Shown: positions 26,341-35,480, counted from the first letter of the stretch. The stretch: DNA of 64,000 nucleotides from Streptomyces sp. 2131.1 (GCF_900105515.1 NZ_FNSY01000001.1:2418001-2482000); one strand, 5' to 3'. Notes: generated from the letters alone by a model not told the origin. Made by a program: numbers and translations.

Positions 26341-27717
26341 ATGCGTCGAAGAACCCTGTCTTCACTCGCCATCGCCGCCTGCGCCCTCCCGCTCGCGGCC
26401 TCCTTCTCCCCGGCCGCCAACGCCTCGGCCGGATACGGCAATCACAGCGGCGGCCACGGCCACCACGGCTCCACGCCCGAGTACAAGCGCGTCGGCTACT
26501 TCACCCAATGGGGCGTCTACGGGCGCGACTTCCAGGTCAAGGACCTGGAGACGAGCGGCACCGCGGCCAGACTCACGCACGTCAACTACTCGTTCGGCAA
26601 CGTGAGCGCGGACGGCAAGTGCTTCACGGGCAATGTGCCCGGCGAGGCCGACGCCTGGGCGGACTACGTCCGTCCGCTCGACGCGGCCGGTTCCGTGGAC
26701 GGGGTCGCCGACACCGACGACCAGGCGCTCGCGGGCAACTTCAACCAGCTGCGGGAGCTCAAGGCCGAGCACCCGGGCCTCAAGGTGATGATCTCGCTCG
26801 GCGGCTGGAGCTGGTCCACCCACTTCTCCGACGCGGCCCGCACCGCCGCGTCCCGCAAGGCGCTCGTCGCCTCCTGCATCGACCTGTACATCAAGGGCAA
26901 CCTGCCGGTGGACGGGACGCGCGGCGGCAAGGGCGCGGCGGCCGGCCTCTTCGACGGCATCGACATCGACTGGGAATGGCCGGGTTCCGCCGGTGACACC
27001 GACACGGTGTACCGCCCGGAGGACAAGCGGAACTTCACCGCCCTGGTCCACGAGTTCCGCACCCAGCTCGACGCGTACGCGAAGAGCGCGGCCAAGGGCC
27101 GGCACCACGGCGCGAAGCCCAAGCACTACGACCTCTCGGCGTTCGTCCCGGCGTCCCCCGAGAAGATCGACGCGGGCTTCGACGTGCCGCGCATCATGCG
27201 GGACTTCGACTTCGTGAACCTCCAGGGCTACGACTTCCACGTCTCCGGCGAGGCGAGGACCGCCCAGCAGTCCGCGCTGTACGCGAAGAACGACTACAGC
27301 GTCGACCGGACCGTGCGGGACTGGCTGAAGCGGGGTGCCCCGGCGCGCAAGCTGGTGATGGGCATGCCCTTCTACGGCCAGGGCTGGACCGGCGTGACCG
27401 GCGGCGGCGACGGTCTGGGACAGCCGGCGGCGGGCCCCGCCCCGGCGACCTGGGCGGCCGGTTACGAGGACTACAAGGCCCTGAGGAAGCTGGCCGATTC
27501 CGGTGCGTACAAGGTGCACCGCAACACCCGCGACGGCAGCGCGTGGCTGTTCGACGGCACCACGCTGTGGACGTACGACGACCCCCAGGTGCTGCGCACC
27601 AAGGCCGCGTACATCCGCGACCACCGGCTGGGCGGCGCGATGTTCTGGTCGCTGGACGGCGACACCGAGAACGGCGAGCTGATCACGGCCGTCGACCGGG
27701 GGCTCTCCCACCGGTAG
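26341..27717 (+). CDS. Secreted family 18 chitinase
   Basis: 458 residues. The signal peptide starts MRRRTLSSLAIAACALPLAA with cleavage near NASA (about residue 30). The GH18 TIM barrel starts RVGYFTQWGVYGRDFQV, contains KVMISLGGWSWS and the catalytic signature FDGIDIDWEWPG with acid/base Glu212, and continues with MPFYGQGWTG and GGAMFWSLDGD. It hydrolyses chitin by substrate-assisted retention. No carbohydrate-binding module is attached; only a His/Gly-rich linker follows the signal peptide. A DasR-like box overlaps the promoter. First of the chitin-degradation genes 26-35 kb. Confidence 0.95.
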   Translation: MRRRTLSSLAIAACALPLAASFSPAANASAGYGNHSGGHGHHGSTPEYKRVGYFTQWGVYGRDFQVKDLETSGTAARLTHVNYSFGNVSADGKCFTGNVPGEADAWADYVRPLDAAGSVDGVADTDDQALAGNFNQLRELKAEHPGLKVMISLGGWSWSTHFSDAARTAASRKALVASCIDLYIKGNLPVDGTRGGKGAAAGLFDGIDIDWEWPGSAGDTDTVYRPEDKRNFTALVHEFRTQLDAYAKSAAKGRHHGAKPKHYDLSAFVPASPEKIDAGFDVPRIMRDFDFVNLQGYDFHVSGEARTAQQSALYAKNDYSVDRTVRDWLKRGAPARKLVMGMPFYGQGWTGVTGGGDGLGQPAAGPAPATWAAGYEDYKALRKLADSGAYKVHRNTRDGSAWLFDGTTLWTYDDPQVLRTKAAYIRDHRLGGAMFWSLDGDTENGELITAVDRGLSHR

Positions 27718-27724
27718 GAACACC

Positions 27725-27760
27725 CCGAGGGGCGGCTGCGCACCGGCGGCCGCCCCTCGG
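27725..27760. terminator. Bidirectional terminator after the chitinase
   Basis: A perfect 12-bp stem (CCGAGGGGCGGC and complement) with a 12-nt loop between the convergent chitinase (ends 27717) and small-protein gene (ends 27773). Confidence 0.8.
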
Positions 27761-27772
27761 TCGTGCGTACGG

Positions 27773-28099
27773 TCACCAGTCGACGGTCTCCGTCCGGATC
27801 GACTGGATGTAGCCCGAGCCCCACGGGTTGGTGGCGACGGACGCCTGGCCGGCCGGGGCCCAGTCGCCGAGGACGATCCGCTGCGGAAGGCGCGGGTCCA
27901 GGGCGTTGAGCACCGCGTGGACGCGGTGGTGGCCGGTGCCGCCCGTGCACAGGCTGGAGATCGTGCTGCCGGCGCCGCCCCCGTAGGAGAGGGTGCAGCC
28001 GGTCGGCGCCGCCTGGGCGGAGGGTGCCGCCGTCAGCATCGCGCCGACCGCGGTCATGGCAAGGGCCGCGGTACCTATCACACTGCGCTTCCCGAACAT
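27773..28099 (-). CDS. Small secreted protein in the chitin region, unknown function
   Basis: 108 residues from the ATG at 28099 with AAGGAG at good spacing. The signal peptide MFGKRSVIGTAALAMTAVGA continues to cleavage after AQA (about residue 32). The mature part is about 76 residues with two Cys (near residues 36 and 52) that could form one disulfide, a Gly-rich loop, then HHRVHAVLNALDPRLPQRIV and a Trp-containing tail. It is slightly reminiscent of subtilisin-inhibitor-like proteins in size and secretion, but the known inhibitor motifs are not visible. A DasR-like box lies upstream, so it may be induced with the chitinase. Confidence 0.78.
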   Translation of the reverse strand: MFGKRSVIGTAALAMTAVGAMLTAAPSAQAAPTGCTLSYGGGAGSTISSLCTGGTGHHRVHAVLNALDPRLPQRIVLGDWAPAGQASVATNPWGSGYIQSIRTETVDW

Positions 28100-28164
28100 G
28101 TGACTCCTTGGGTCCAGTGGGTGGGTCCAGCGCTGAGGAGCTCGCGACAAGAGCGTTGCCCAGA

Positions 28165-28180
28165 TTTGGTCCAGTCCAAT
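28165..28180 (-). promoter_or_regulatory. DasR-like box upstream of the small secreted protein
   Basis: TTTGGTCCAGTCCAAT differs by one base from the symmetric TGGTCCAGACCA form known upstream of Streptomyces chitinases. On the minus strand it overlaps TTGGAC, which with AACGCT 16 bp further on could be a promoter for the gene starting at 28099. Two further GGGTCCAG copies (around 28110-28130) lie in the leader. Confidence 0.5.
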
Positions 28181-28353
28181 CGCGGCAGCTGCGGCTCCGG
28201 AAACCCCGCACAGGGAAACCCCTCGGCATTCACCCGGTGCCTGGCGGCCCCGCCGGCCGGCTCCCCACACTCGTGCGTCGGCACCGCCCTCACCACCCCA
28301 CGGGACGGTGGCCGGATTCCGCCTGTACGAGGTGAAAGGACACCCCCGTTCCT

Positions 28354-30546
28354 ATGTACATACGAAGAGCCGCGAGGCTTCTGACGGCCACTCTGGCCTG
28401 TGCGTGCGCCTCGGCCATCGCCCTCCCCTCCGCGACGGCCTCCCCCGAGCCACCCGCCCCCGCACCCGCACCCGCCGCCGGCCCCCATGCCTTCGCCCCG
28501 GCCCCGTACACGACGAATCCGTCGGCCGCCGTCCGCCGGGACGTCGAGGCCGACGCGAAGAAGGCCCTGTCGGCGCACGGGCGGGCCGCGCACCGCGGCG
28601 CCTCGGACGCCTTCACGGTCCGGAACCTCGTGGTCGACCGCGACGGCTCCGCGTCCGTGCGCTTCGACCGCACGTACAAGGGGCTGCCGGCCTACGGCGG
28701 CGATGTCGTCGTGCACCTGAGGAACGACGGCGGCTACGAGTCGCTGTCCACCGCCGCCGAGGCCGCGCCCACGCTGTCCACGAAGCCCGGGCTGACCGCG
28801 CCGCGCGCCGCGAAGCTCTCCGAGAAGGCGTTCGGAGGCGCGGCCGACACCGTCTCGAAACCGCACCTCGCCGTGCAGCTGGACGGCGACGAATCCGCCC
28901 TGGTCTGGGAGACCGTGGTCAGCGGGGTCCGCGCGGACCAGACGCCGAGCCGGCTGCACGTCCTGGTGGACGCCCACTCCGGCAAGGTCCTGCGCACCAG
29001 GGACGAGGTGAGCACCTTCGCACCGGCGGGACCGGCCGGTCCGGCCCGTACGGGCCGGACGGCCGCCGCGGCGAAGTCCGCCGCTCCCGCGTCGTCCGCC
29101 GCCGCCGCGGTCACCGGCCGTTCGATCTACAGCGGCCAGGTGTCGCTGGACGCCACGCAGTCCGGCAGCGGCTACTCCCTCCAGGACCCCTCGCACGGCA
29201 ACGGCTACACGACCAACCTCAACCACGCCACCAGCGGCACCGGCTCCCTCTTCACCAGCTCCACCGGCACGTTCGGAAACGGCTCACCCAGCGACCCCGC
29301 GTCGGCCGGAGTCGACGCCCACTACGGGGCGGCGAAGACGTACGACTATTTCAAGACGGCCCACGGCCGCAGCGGCATCTTCGGCGACGGCCGGGGCGTG
29401 CCCTCGCGGACGCACTACGGCAACGCGTACGTGAACGCCTTCTGGGACGGCAGCCAGATGACGTACGGCGACGGCCAGGGCAACCAGCGTCCGCTGGTCG
29501 AACTCGACGTCGCCGGGCACGAGATGGCGCACGGCGTGAGCGGCGCGCTCACCGGCTGGGACGAGACCGGCGAGACCGGCGGCATGAACGAGGGCACCAG
29601 CGACATCTTCGGCACGCTGGTCGAGTTCTACGCGAACAACGCGGTGGACCAGCCCGACTACACCATGGGCGAGCTGATCAACATCAGCGGGAACAACCAG
29701 CCGCTGCGCTGGATGAACCAGCCCTCGCTGGACGGCTCCTCGCCCGACTGCTGGAACAGCAACAACGGCGGCCTGGACCCGCACTACTCGATGGGCCCGC
29801 TCAACCACTGGTTCTTCCTCGCCGCCGTCGGCAGCGGCAACCACGGCTACGGGAACAGCCCGACCTGCAACAACTCCACGGTAACCGGCATCGGCAACGA
29901 CAAGGCCGGCAAGATCTGGTTCAAGGCGCTGGCCTCGTACGCCAACAGCCGGGAGAACTACCACCAGGCCCGCATCGACTCGCTGAAGGCGGCGGCCGAC
30001 CTCTACGGCGCCCACTGCACCGAGTACAACACCGTCGAGGCCGCCTGGGCGGCGGTCTCCGTGACCGGCGCGGACCCGGTCCCCGGCACCTGCGGCAGCC
30101 AGCCCGGCTCGCCCTCGGTGACCAACCCCGGCAACCAGACGACCGCCGTGGGCACCGCCGTCTCGCTCCAGATCCAGGCGAGCGACCCGGGCGGCGCGAC
30201 GCTCACGTACAGCGCGAGCGGCCTGCCCGCCGGCCTGTCGGTCAACGCCTCGACCGGCCGCGTCACCGGCACCCCGACCACCGCGGGCACCTCGTCGGTG
30301 ACCGTCACCGCGAAGAACACCGCCGGCGCCACCGGCTCGGCCGCCTTCACCTGGACCGTCAACGGCGACGGCACCCCGCCGGGCGGCTGCGGCGACCTGC
30401 CGGCCTGGAGCGCGACCACCCCTTACGCGCCGGGCGACCGGGTCGCGTACAACGGCCACACCTACACGTCCCAGTGGTACTCGACCGGCGCGGAACCGGG
30501 CGCCCCGGGCTCCTGGGCGGTCTGGACGGACGGCGGCGCGTGCTGA
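28354..30546 (+). CDS. Secreted M4 (thermolysin-like) metalloprotease with Ig-like and chitin-binding modules
   Basis: 730 residues. Signal peptide (1 to about 30), FTP/PepSY-type propeptide (about 60-240; FTVRNLVVDRDGSASVRFDR), then the M4 catalytic domain (about 250-580) with the zinc site His389-Glu390-xx-His393 (AGHEMAHGV) and third ligand Glu413 (GGMNEGTSD). A putative-Ig (He_PIG) module follows (about 590-670; PAGLSVNASTGRVTGTPTTA). A CBM5/12 chitin-binding module (about 677-730; YAPGDRVAYNGHTYTSQWYS) closes the protein and is similar to the C-terminus of the LPMO at 33862. It probably degrades proteins in chitin-protein material. The only AAGGA lies 14 nt before the ATG, an unusually long spacing. 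Confidence 0.94.
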   Translation: MYIRRAARLLTATLACACASAIALPSATASPEPPAPAPAPAAGPHAFAPAPYTTNPSAAVRRDVEADAKKALSAHGRAAHRGASDAFTVRNLVVDRDGSASVRFDRTYKGLPAYGGDVVVHLRNDGGYESLSTAAEAAPTLSTKPGLTAPRAAKLSEKAFGGAADTVSKPHLAVQLDGDESALVWETVVSGVRADQTPSRLHVLVDAHSGKVLRTRDEVSTFAPAGPAGPARTGRTAAAAKSAAPASSAAAAVTGRSIYSGQVSLDATQSGSGYSLQDPSHGNGYTTNLNHATSGTGSLFTSSTGTFGNGSPSDPASAGVDAHYGAAKTYDYFKTAHGRSGIFGDGRGVPSRTHYGNAYVNAFWDGSQMTYGDGQGNQRPLVELDVAGHEMAHGVSGALTGWDETGETGGMNEGTSDIFGTLVEFYANNAVDQPDYTMGELINISGNNQPLRWMNQPSLDGSSPDCWNSNNGGLDPHYSMGPLNHWFFLAAVGSGNHGYGNSPTCNNSTVTGIGNDKAGKIWFKALASYANSRENYHQARIDSLKAAADLYGAHCTEYNTVEAAWAAVSVTGADPVPGTCGSQPGSPSVTNPGNQTTAVGTAVSLQIQASDPGGATLTYSASGLPAGLSVNASTGRVTGTPTTAGTSSVTVTAKNTAGATGSAAFTWTVNGDGTPPGGCGDLPAWSATTPYAPGDRVAYNGHTYTSQWYSTGAEPGAPGSWAVWTDGGAC

Positions 30547-30568
30547 GCCGCTGAGCCCTCGATACGGG

Positions 30569-30603
30569 TGTCCGGTCACGGGGCGGCGAGCCGTGACCGG
30601 ACA
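30569..30603 (+). terminator. Terminator of the metalloprotease gene
   Basis: A perfect 13-bp stem (TGTCCGGTCACGG and complement) with a 9-nt loop, 22 bp after the stop codon. Confidence 0.82.
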
Positions 30604-30724
30604 ACGCCCTTGACTCGACGTCCTGTTGACCTCTCCCCCACCCGGTCCTACATTCGGCTCGTCCTGGGCGGGGCCCCGGCTGCGCGGGCAGCGGGGCACA
30701 AGGCTGTGCGCGAAGGGGCCCCCG

Positions 30725-33565
30725 ATGACCCGCTCAGGAACCGACCGTCCCGCCGCCCCCGGCCGGACCGCGCCGACCGACGCGGTCCGCGCCCGTCTGG
30801 AGGGCGGCGGCGGCATCCTCCTCACCGGCCCGGAGGGCATCGGCAGGACCACCGTGGCCGCGCGCCTCGCGGACGACTTCGCGGCGCGCGGCCACCGTGT
30901 TCTGCGCTGCGCGCCGTCGCCGTCCGACCGGGACAGCCCCTTCCTCGGGCTCATCGACCTGCTGGCCACGGCCGGCGACGAGGCCCTGGCCTGCCTGGGC
31001 GCCCATGAACGCGCCCTGCTCGAAGGCGCGCTGCTGCGCCGCACCCCGCCCGCCGGCGCCGACCCCACCACCGGCCGCGACGCGCTCGTCCTGCGCCTCG
31101 CCGTGCGCAAGGTGCTGGCCTCGCTCGACACGGGCCCCGTGCTGCTCGTCGTCGACGACGTGCAGTGGCTGGACGAGCCGACGGCCCGGGTGCTGGTGTT
31201 CCTCGCCCGGCGGGCCGGACCCCACCACACGGTGCTCGCCACGCTGCGGACCTCGCCCCACGACGACCGCGGTCCCGGCGCCGCGGCGGCCCGCGAGCTG
31301 TGCCCGCAGCCGGTGCGCACGCTGCCGCTGCCGCCGATGACCGCGCGCGAGATCGCCGACGTGCTCGACGCGCACGGTCTGCACGGCGGGCCGTCCTGGC
31401 CCCGGCAGCTGATCGCCCGTCTCCACGAGGCCGCGTCCGGCAACCCCCGTACCGCTCTCGAACTCGCCGCCGGCCTCCACGAAGCGGCCGCCACCGGAGC
31501 GCCGCTGCCCGACTCGTCGGAGCCGCTGCCGGTCCCCGAGTCCCTGAGCCGTCCTGTGCTGGACAGGCTGGAGGCCCTGCCGGCGCGGGCCCGGAAGCTG
31601 CTGCTCACGGCGGGTGCCGCGGTCCGCCCGACGGTGGAGCTGCTGCGCCGGGCGGGCTGCCGGCAGGCGGCGGCGGACGTCGACGTCTGCGTACGGCACG
31701 GACTGCTGGTCCCGCCGGACCGGGGCGCGCTCCGGTTCGCCGACCCCCTCACGCCGATGGTGCTGGAGACGCGGGCCCCGTACGCCCTGCGGATGGGCGC
31801 GCACCGCGCCCTGGCCGAGGCGGCCGACGACCCCGTGGAGCGGGCCCACCACCTCGCCCGGCTGGCGGCGGGCCCGGACCCGGTGGTCGCGGACCGGCTG
31901 GTGGAGGCGGCGTCGGCGGCCAGGCGGCGGGGCGCGCCGGGCACCGCGGCCCGGCTCGGGCGGCTGGCGGCCCGGCACACCCCGGCCGACGGCGCGCACA
32001 CCGGGACGGCCCGCCGGCTGACCGCGGCCGAGGACGCGCTGGACGCGGGCGACCTCGACTTCGCCCGGGAGCTGGCGTACGAGGTACTGGGGGACGCGGA
32101 CCGGTCCGGCGACCGGGTGCGCGCCTGGACGGTGGTCGTGGACGCCTCGGGCCAGGCGATGTCGGAGATCGCGGACGTCTTCCCCCGGGCGGTACGGGAC
32201 GCGGGCGAGGACCCCGCGCTGCTGGCCCCGCTCCACTACCGGATGAGCTGGCACGCGTGGATGGTGGGCGGCTCGGCGGACCGGGCGCGCGACCACGCGG
32301 AGCGGGCCGCCGCTCTCGCCGCGCGGGCGGGCGACCGGCGCACCGAGGTGCTGGCGCTGACCCAGCAGGCGGCCCTGGAACTCTTCCTCGGGCGGCCCGC
32401 GGCGGAGTCGACGCTCGCCGCCGCCCTGGCCGCCCCGCACGACGCGTACGCGATGAGCCACCACAACGGGCCGATCTATCTGAAGCACCGCTTCCACCTG
32501 GTGCACGACCAGCTGGACGAGGCGCGGGCGGAGCTGCGGACGCTGGTGTACACGCTGCGGCAGCGGGGTTCGGCGGACTGCCTGAGCCAGTGCCTGATCG
32601 GTCTCGCCCAGCTGGAGATCCAGCGCGGCCGCTGCCGCCAGGCGCTGTCGATGGCCCGGCAGAGCCTGCGGATCGCGGAGCGGGCGGGGCTGAGCCAGGG
32701 GCCCGCCTGGTACGCGGTCGCGCTGGCCGAGACCGCGGGCGGCAGCCTGAGCCAGGCGCTGGCGGCGGCGGAGGCGGCCAGGCACCACAGCGAGGACGAC
32801 GACGACCGGCTGTTCCTGCCGAGGGCGCTGCACGCGGAGGGCCGGATCAGGCTGTTCGGCGGCGAGTACGCCCGGGCGGCCGGGCTGCTGCGGCGTACGG
32901 CGGAGCTGGAGAGCGCGCAGGGCCAGGGCGACCCGGCGACCCGCCGCTGGCACGCCGACCTCGCGGAGGCCCTGGCCCGCAACGGTGCGGTGGACGAGGC
33001 GGAGGCGGTCATCGACCGGGCCCGCGCCCAGGCCCTCCGGCTGGGCCGCGCCGGTGTCCTGGCCACCCTGGACCGGGCGGCGGCGGCGGTGCGCGAGGAG
33101 CGCGGCGGGCTGGAGGCGGCGGCCCTGGGGTACGAGGACGCCGCGGCGCGCCTGCGGGCGGCGGGGTACGCACTGGAGGAGGCCCGTACCCGGGTGGCGC
33201 TGGGCAGGGTCTGCCGCCGCCTCGGCGACGAGGGCGCGTCGCACGCCGCGTTCGCCCGGGCGCTGCGCGTCTTCACGGCGGCGGGTGCGCGGGCCTGGGT
33301 CGCGGGGGTACGGGCCGAGCGGGACCGGGCCGGGGAGGCGCCGCCGCTGCGGCTGGCCGACGGTGCGTGGCCGGAGCGGCTGAGCTCGACCGAGCGGAGC
33401 GTGGTCACGCGGGTGGCCCAGGGCGCCACCAACCGCGAGATCGCGGCGGGCCTGGCGCTCAGCGTGAAGACCGTGGAGGCGGCCCTGACCCGCGCCTACC
33501 GCAAGCTGGGCGCGCGGTCGCGGGTGGAGGTCGCCCGGATCGTGATGACGCGGCCCGCGATGTGA
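30725..33565 (+). CDS. Large ATP-binding LuxR-family (LAL type) regulator
   Basis: 946 residues, the typical size of LAL regulators. An N-terminal AAA-like ATPase has a Walker A at residues 35-42 (GPEGIGRT) and Walker B LLVVDDVQWLDE. A long Ala/Arg-rich helical (TPR-like) region runs from about 330 to 860. A C-terminal LuxR helix-turn-helix covers the last 60 residues (LSSTERSVVTRVAQGATNRE, LSVKTVEAALTRAYRKLGAR). The Walker A Lys is Arg (R41), which could weaken hydrolysis. The ATG at 30725 follows GAAGGGG. It sits between the metalloprotease and the LPMO and may control chitin or polysaccharide genes; this is inferred only from position. Confidence 0.9.
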   Translation: MTRSGTDRPAAPGRTAPTDAVRARLEGGGGILLTGPEGIGRTTVAARLADDFAARGHRVLRCAPSPSDRDSPFLGLIDLLATAGDEALACLGAHERALLEGALLRRTPPAGADPTTGRDALVLRLAVRKVLASLDTGPVLLVVDDVQWLDEPTARVLVFLARRAGPHHTVLATLRTSPHDDRGPGAAAARELCPQPVRTLPLPPMTAREIADVLDAHGLHGGPSWPRQLIARLHEAASGNPRTALELAAGLHEAAATGAPLPDSSEPLPVPESLSRPVLDRLEALPARARKLLLTAGAAVRPTVELLRRAGCRQAAADVDVCVRHGLLVPPDRGALRFADPLTPMVLETRAPYALRMGAHRALAEAADDPVERAHHLARLAAGPDPVVADRLVEAASAARRRGAPGTAARLGRLAARHTPADGAHTGTARRLTAAEDALDAGDLDFARELAYEVLGDADRSGDRVRAWTVVVDASGQAMSEIADVFPRAVRDAGEDPALLAPLHYRMSWHAWMVGGSADRARDHAERAAALAARAGDRRTEVLALTQQAALELFLGRPAAESTLAAALAAPHDAYAMSHHNGPIYLKHRFHLVHDQLDEARAELRTLVYTLRQRGSADCLSQCLIGLAQLEIQRGRCRQALSMARQSLRIAERAGLSQGPAWYAVALAETAGGSLSQALAAAEAARHHSEDDDDRLFLPRALHAEGRIRLFGGEYARAAGLLRRTAELESAQGQGDPATRRWHADLAEALARNGAVDEAEAVIDRARAQALRLGRAGVLATLDRAAAAVREERGGLEAAALGYEDAAARLRAAGYALEEARTRVALGRVCRRLGDEGASHAAFARALRVFTAAGARAWVAGVRAERDRAGEAPPLRLADGAWPERLSSTERSVVTRVAQGATNREIAAGLALSVKTVEAALTRAYRKLGARSRVEVARIVMTRPAM

Positions 33566-33597
33566 CGCCTCGTCAAAGCTCGCACATTCCGGCGCTA

Positions 33598-33635
33598 TTG
33601 ACGAGTACACGCCCATGAGTATGGTCTAGACCTAG
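33598..33635 (+). promoter_or_regulatory. LPMO promoter with DasR-like box
   Basis: TTGACG (33598-33603) and TATGGT (33620-33625) are spaced 16 bp. TATGGTCTAGACCTAG (33620-33635) matches the DasR element TGGTCTAGACCA in all but one core position and covers the -10 and start region. The leader to the ATG at 33862 is about 230 nt. Confidence 0.7.
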
Positions 33636-33861
33636 GGCCCGTCCACCCCGTTCCGCCGGACGGGCCCAGGTGAGCCGCGGCCGTTCCGGGCAACTTCCCG
33701 GTGCGCCGACGGCGTGCGAAGGGCTGCGGGCGGCGCCCCCTCGCCACCGGCCGTACGCGTGCCCCCCATCCCGGCCGACCCCCCAGGACAAGGCCACCGC
33801 CGGTGCGGGCGCGTCCGACCGCTGCCGCCACCCCGCGGCAGTCCTCAGTGAAGGAGTTGGC

Positions 33862-34575
33862 ATGAACGCGAAGCGCAAACTGGCCCTCGTGATCGGCGCG
33901 GGAGTCGCCCCCCTGCTCGCGGTGGTCCTGCCCGCCACCACGGCCAGTGCGCACGGATACGTCTCGTCGCCGCCGAGCCGCCAGGCCCAGTGTGCGTCGG
34001 GCGTCGTCGACTGCGGCCAGATCAAGTACGAGCCGCAGAGCGTCGAGGGCCCCAAGGGTCTGAAGAGCTGCAGCGGAGGCAACGCGCAGTTCGCCGAGTT
34101 GGACAACGACAACAAGGGCTGGAAGGCCACCCCGGTCGGCACCTCCGCCGACTTCTCCTGGACACTGACGGCCCGGCACGCGACGAGCACCTGGCAGTAC
34201 TACATCGGCGGCTCGAAGATCGCGGAGTTCAACGACAACGGCGCCCAGCCGGGCGCCACCAAGACCCACCACGTGAACTTCGGCAGCTACTCCGGCCGCC
34301 AGAAGGTGCTCGCCGTCTGGAACATCTCGGACACGGCCAACGCGTTCTACGCCTGCATCGACGTCCAGATCGGCGGGGGCGGCACCCCCGGCGGCGGCGA
34401 TGGCGGCAACCCGGGCGACTGCGCCGCGTCGGCCTGGGAGGCCGGCCGCGTCTACAACGGCGGCGACACGGTCTCGTACAACGGCCACACCTGGCGCGCC
34501 AAGTGGTGGGTCCAGGGCGACCAGCCGGGGACGACCGGCGAGTGGGGCGTGTGGGAGGACCTGGGCGCCTGCTGA
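33862..34575 (+). CDS. AA10 lytic polysaccharide monooxygenase with CBM5/12
   Basis: 237 residues. The signal peptide is cleaved after TASA (residue 30), exposing His31 of HGYVSSPPSR as the N-terminal copper ligand (histidine brace). The second His is in LTARHATSTWQYYI. Axial and core motifs follow (GATKTHHVNFGSYSGRQ, NAFYACIDVQI). After a Gly/Pro linker, a CBM5/12 module (WEAGRVYNGGDTVSYNGHTW) binds chitin. AA10 enzymes oxidatively cleave crystalline chitin and boost chitinases. AAGGAG precedes the ATG. A DasR-like box lies in the promoter. Sequence type suggests chitin rather than cellulose as substrate. Confidence 0.95.
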   Translation: MNAKRKLALVIGAGVAPLLAVVLPATTASAHGYVSSPPSRQAQCASGVVDCGQIKYEPQSVEGPKGLKSCSGGNAQFAELDNDNKGWKATPVGTSADFSWTLTARHATSTWQYYIGGSKIAEFNDNGAQPGATKTHHVNFGSYSGRQKVLAVWNISDTANAFYACIDVQIGGGGTPGGGDGGNPGDCAASAWEAGRVYNGGDTVSYNGHTWRAKWWVQGDQPGTTGEWGVWEDLGAC

Positions 34576-34581
34576 CGCGCA

Positions 34582-34613
34582 CCTCTCCGCGGGGCCCCGG
34601 CCCTGCGGAGAGG
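34582..34613. terminator. Bidirectional terminator after the LPMO
   Basis: A 9-bp perfect stem (CCTCTCCGC/GCGGAGAGG) enclosing a GC-rich loop, between the convergent LPMO (ends 34575) and SDR gene (ends 34631). Confidence 0.75.
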
Positions 34614-34630
34614 CACGTGCGGCGCCGTCC

Positions 34631-35446
34631 TCATGCCGCGTACGACGCGGTCCGCGCGCTGCCCTCGGAGGCGAGGACCTTGCGCGTGACGCGCTCGGCG
34701 ATCGCGGCGACCAGCGCGCGCGGCCGGCGCGGCAGCAGGTGCGCGGACAGGGCGTTGCCGAACCCGGGCGTGACGTACGCGCGGTCGCGGTCGAGCGCGG
34801 CCAGCGCGGCCCGCACCACCGGCTCCGGCGCGCTCATCGAGCCGTTGACGGCCGCGTCGCGCGTCCCGATGGCCTCGAAGAACGGGGTGTCGACGGGCCC
34901 GGGGCACACGGTGAGCACGCGCACCCCCCGCCCGCGGCACTCCTGCCGCAGGGAGAGCCCGAAGTTCAGCACGAACGCCTTGGCCGAGCCGTAGACCGCG
35001 AAGTACGGGGCGGGCTGGAAGGCGGCGGTGGAGGCCACGTTCACGACCGCGCCCGCCCCGCGCTCCAGCATGCCCGGGAGCAGCGCGTGGGTGAGGCCGA
35101 CGAGCGCGACCACGTTGACCATCAGCTGGTCGTGGTCCCGGCCGGCGTCGATGTCCTCGAAGCGGCCGCAGGTGCCGAATCCGGCGTTGTTGACCAGCAG
35201 CCCGATCCGCAGGCCGAGCGCGTCCAGCCGGTCCGCCACCGCGCGCGCCGCGCCGGGCTCGGCGAGGTCCTGCACCATGACGTGGGCCCGCACGCCGTGC
35301 GCGGCCTCCAGGCGCCCGGCGAGGGCGGTGAGCCGGTCCTCGGAGCGGGCCACCAGGACCAGGTCGTGCCCGCGTGCGGCGAGCTGGGCGGCGAACTCCG
35401 CGCCGAGCCCGGACGAGGCACCGGTGACGAGGGCGGTGGTGTGCAT
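34631..35446 (-). CDS. Short-chain dehydrogenase/reductase
   Basis: 271 residues from MHTTALVTGASSGLGAEFAA at 35446, with AAGGGA upstream; an earlier ATG at 35494 is less well placed. It has the SDR NAD(P) motif TGASSGLG, NNAG (LLVNNAGFGTCG), catalytic Ser in VNVAST and YGSAK (Tyr-x-x-x-Lys). The pattern is like the DltE/YqjQ-type classical SDRs. It is divergent from a TetR regulator, which probably represses it. Substrate unknown. Confidence 0.9.
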   Translation of the reverse strand: MHTTALVTGASSGLGAEFAAQLAARGHDLVLVARSEDRLTALAGRLEAAHGVRAHVMVQDLAEPGAARAVADRLDALGLRIGLLVNNAGFGTCGRFEDIDAGRDHDQLMVNVVALVGLTHALLPGMLERGAGAVVNVASTAAFQPAPYFAVYGSAKAFVLNFGLSLRQECRGRGVRVLTVCPGPVDTPFFEAIGTRDAAVNGSMSAPEPVVRAALAALDRDRAYVTPGFGNALSAHLLPRRPRALVAAIAERVTRKVLASEGSARTASYAA

Positions 35447-35480
35447 GAGAGGTCCCTTCGCTGGGTTGGAATGACCGAGC

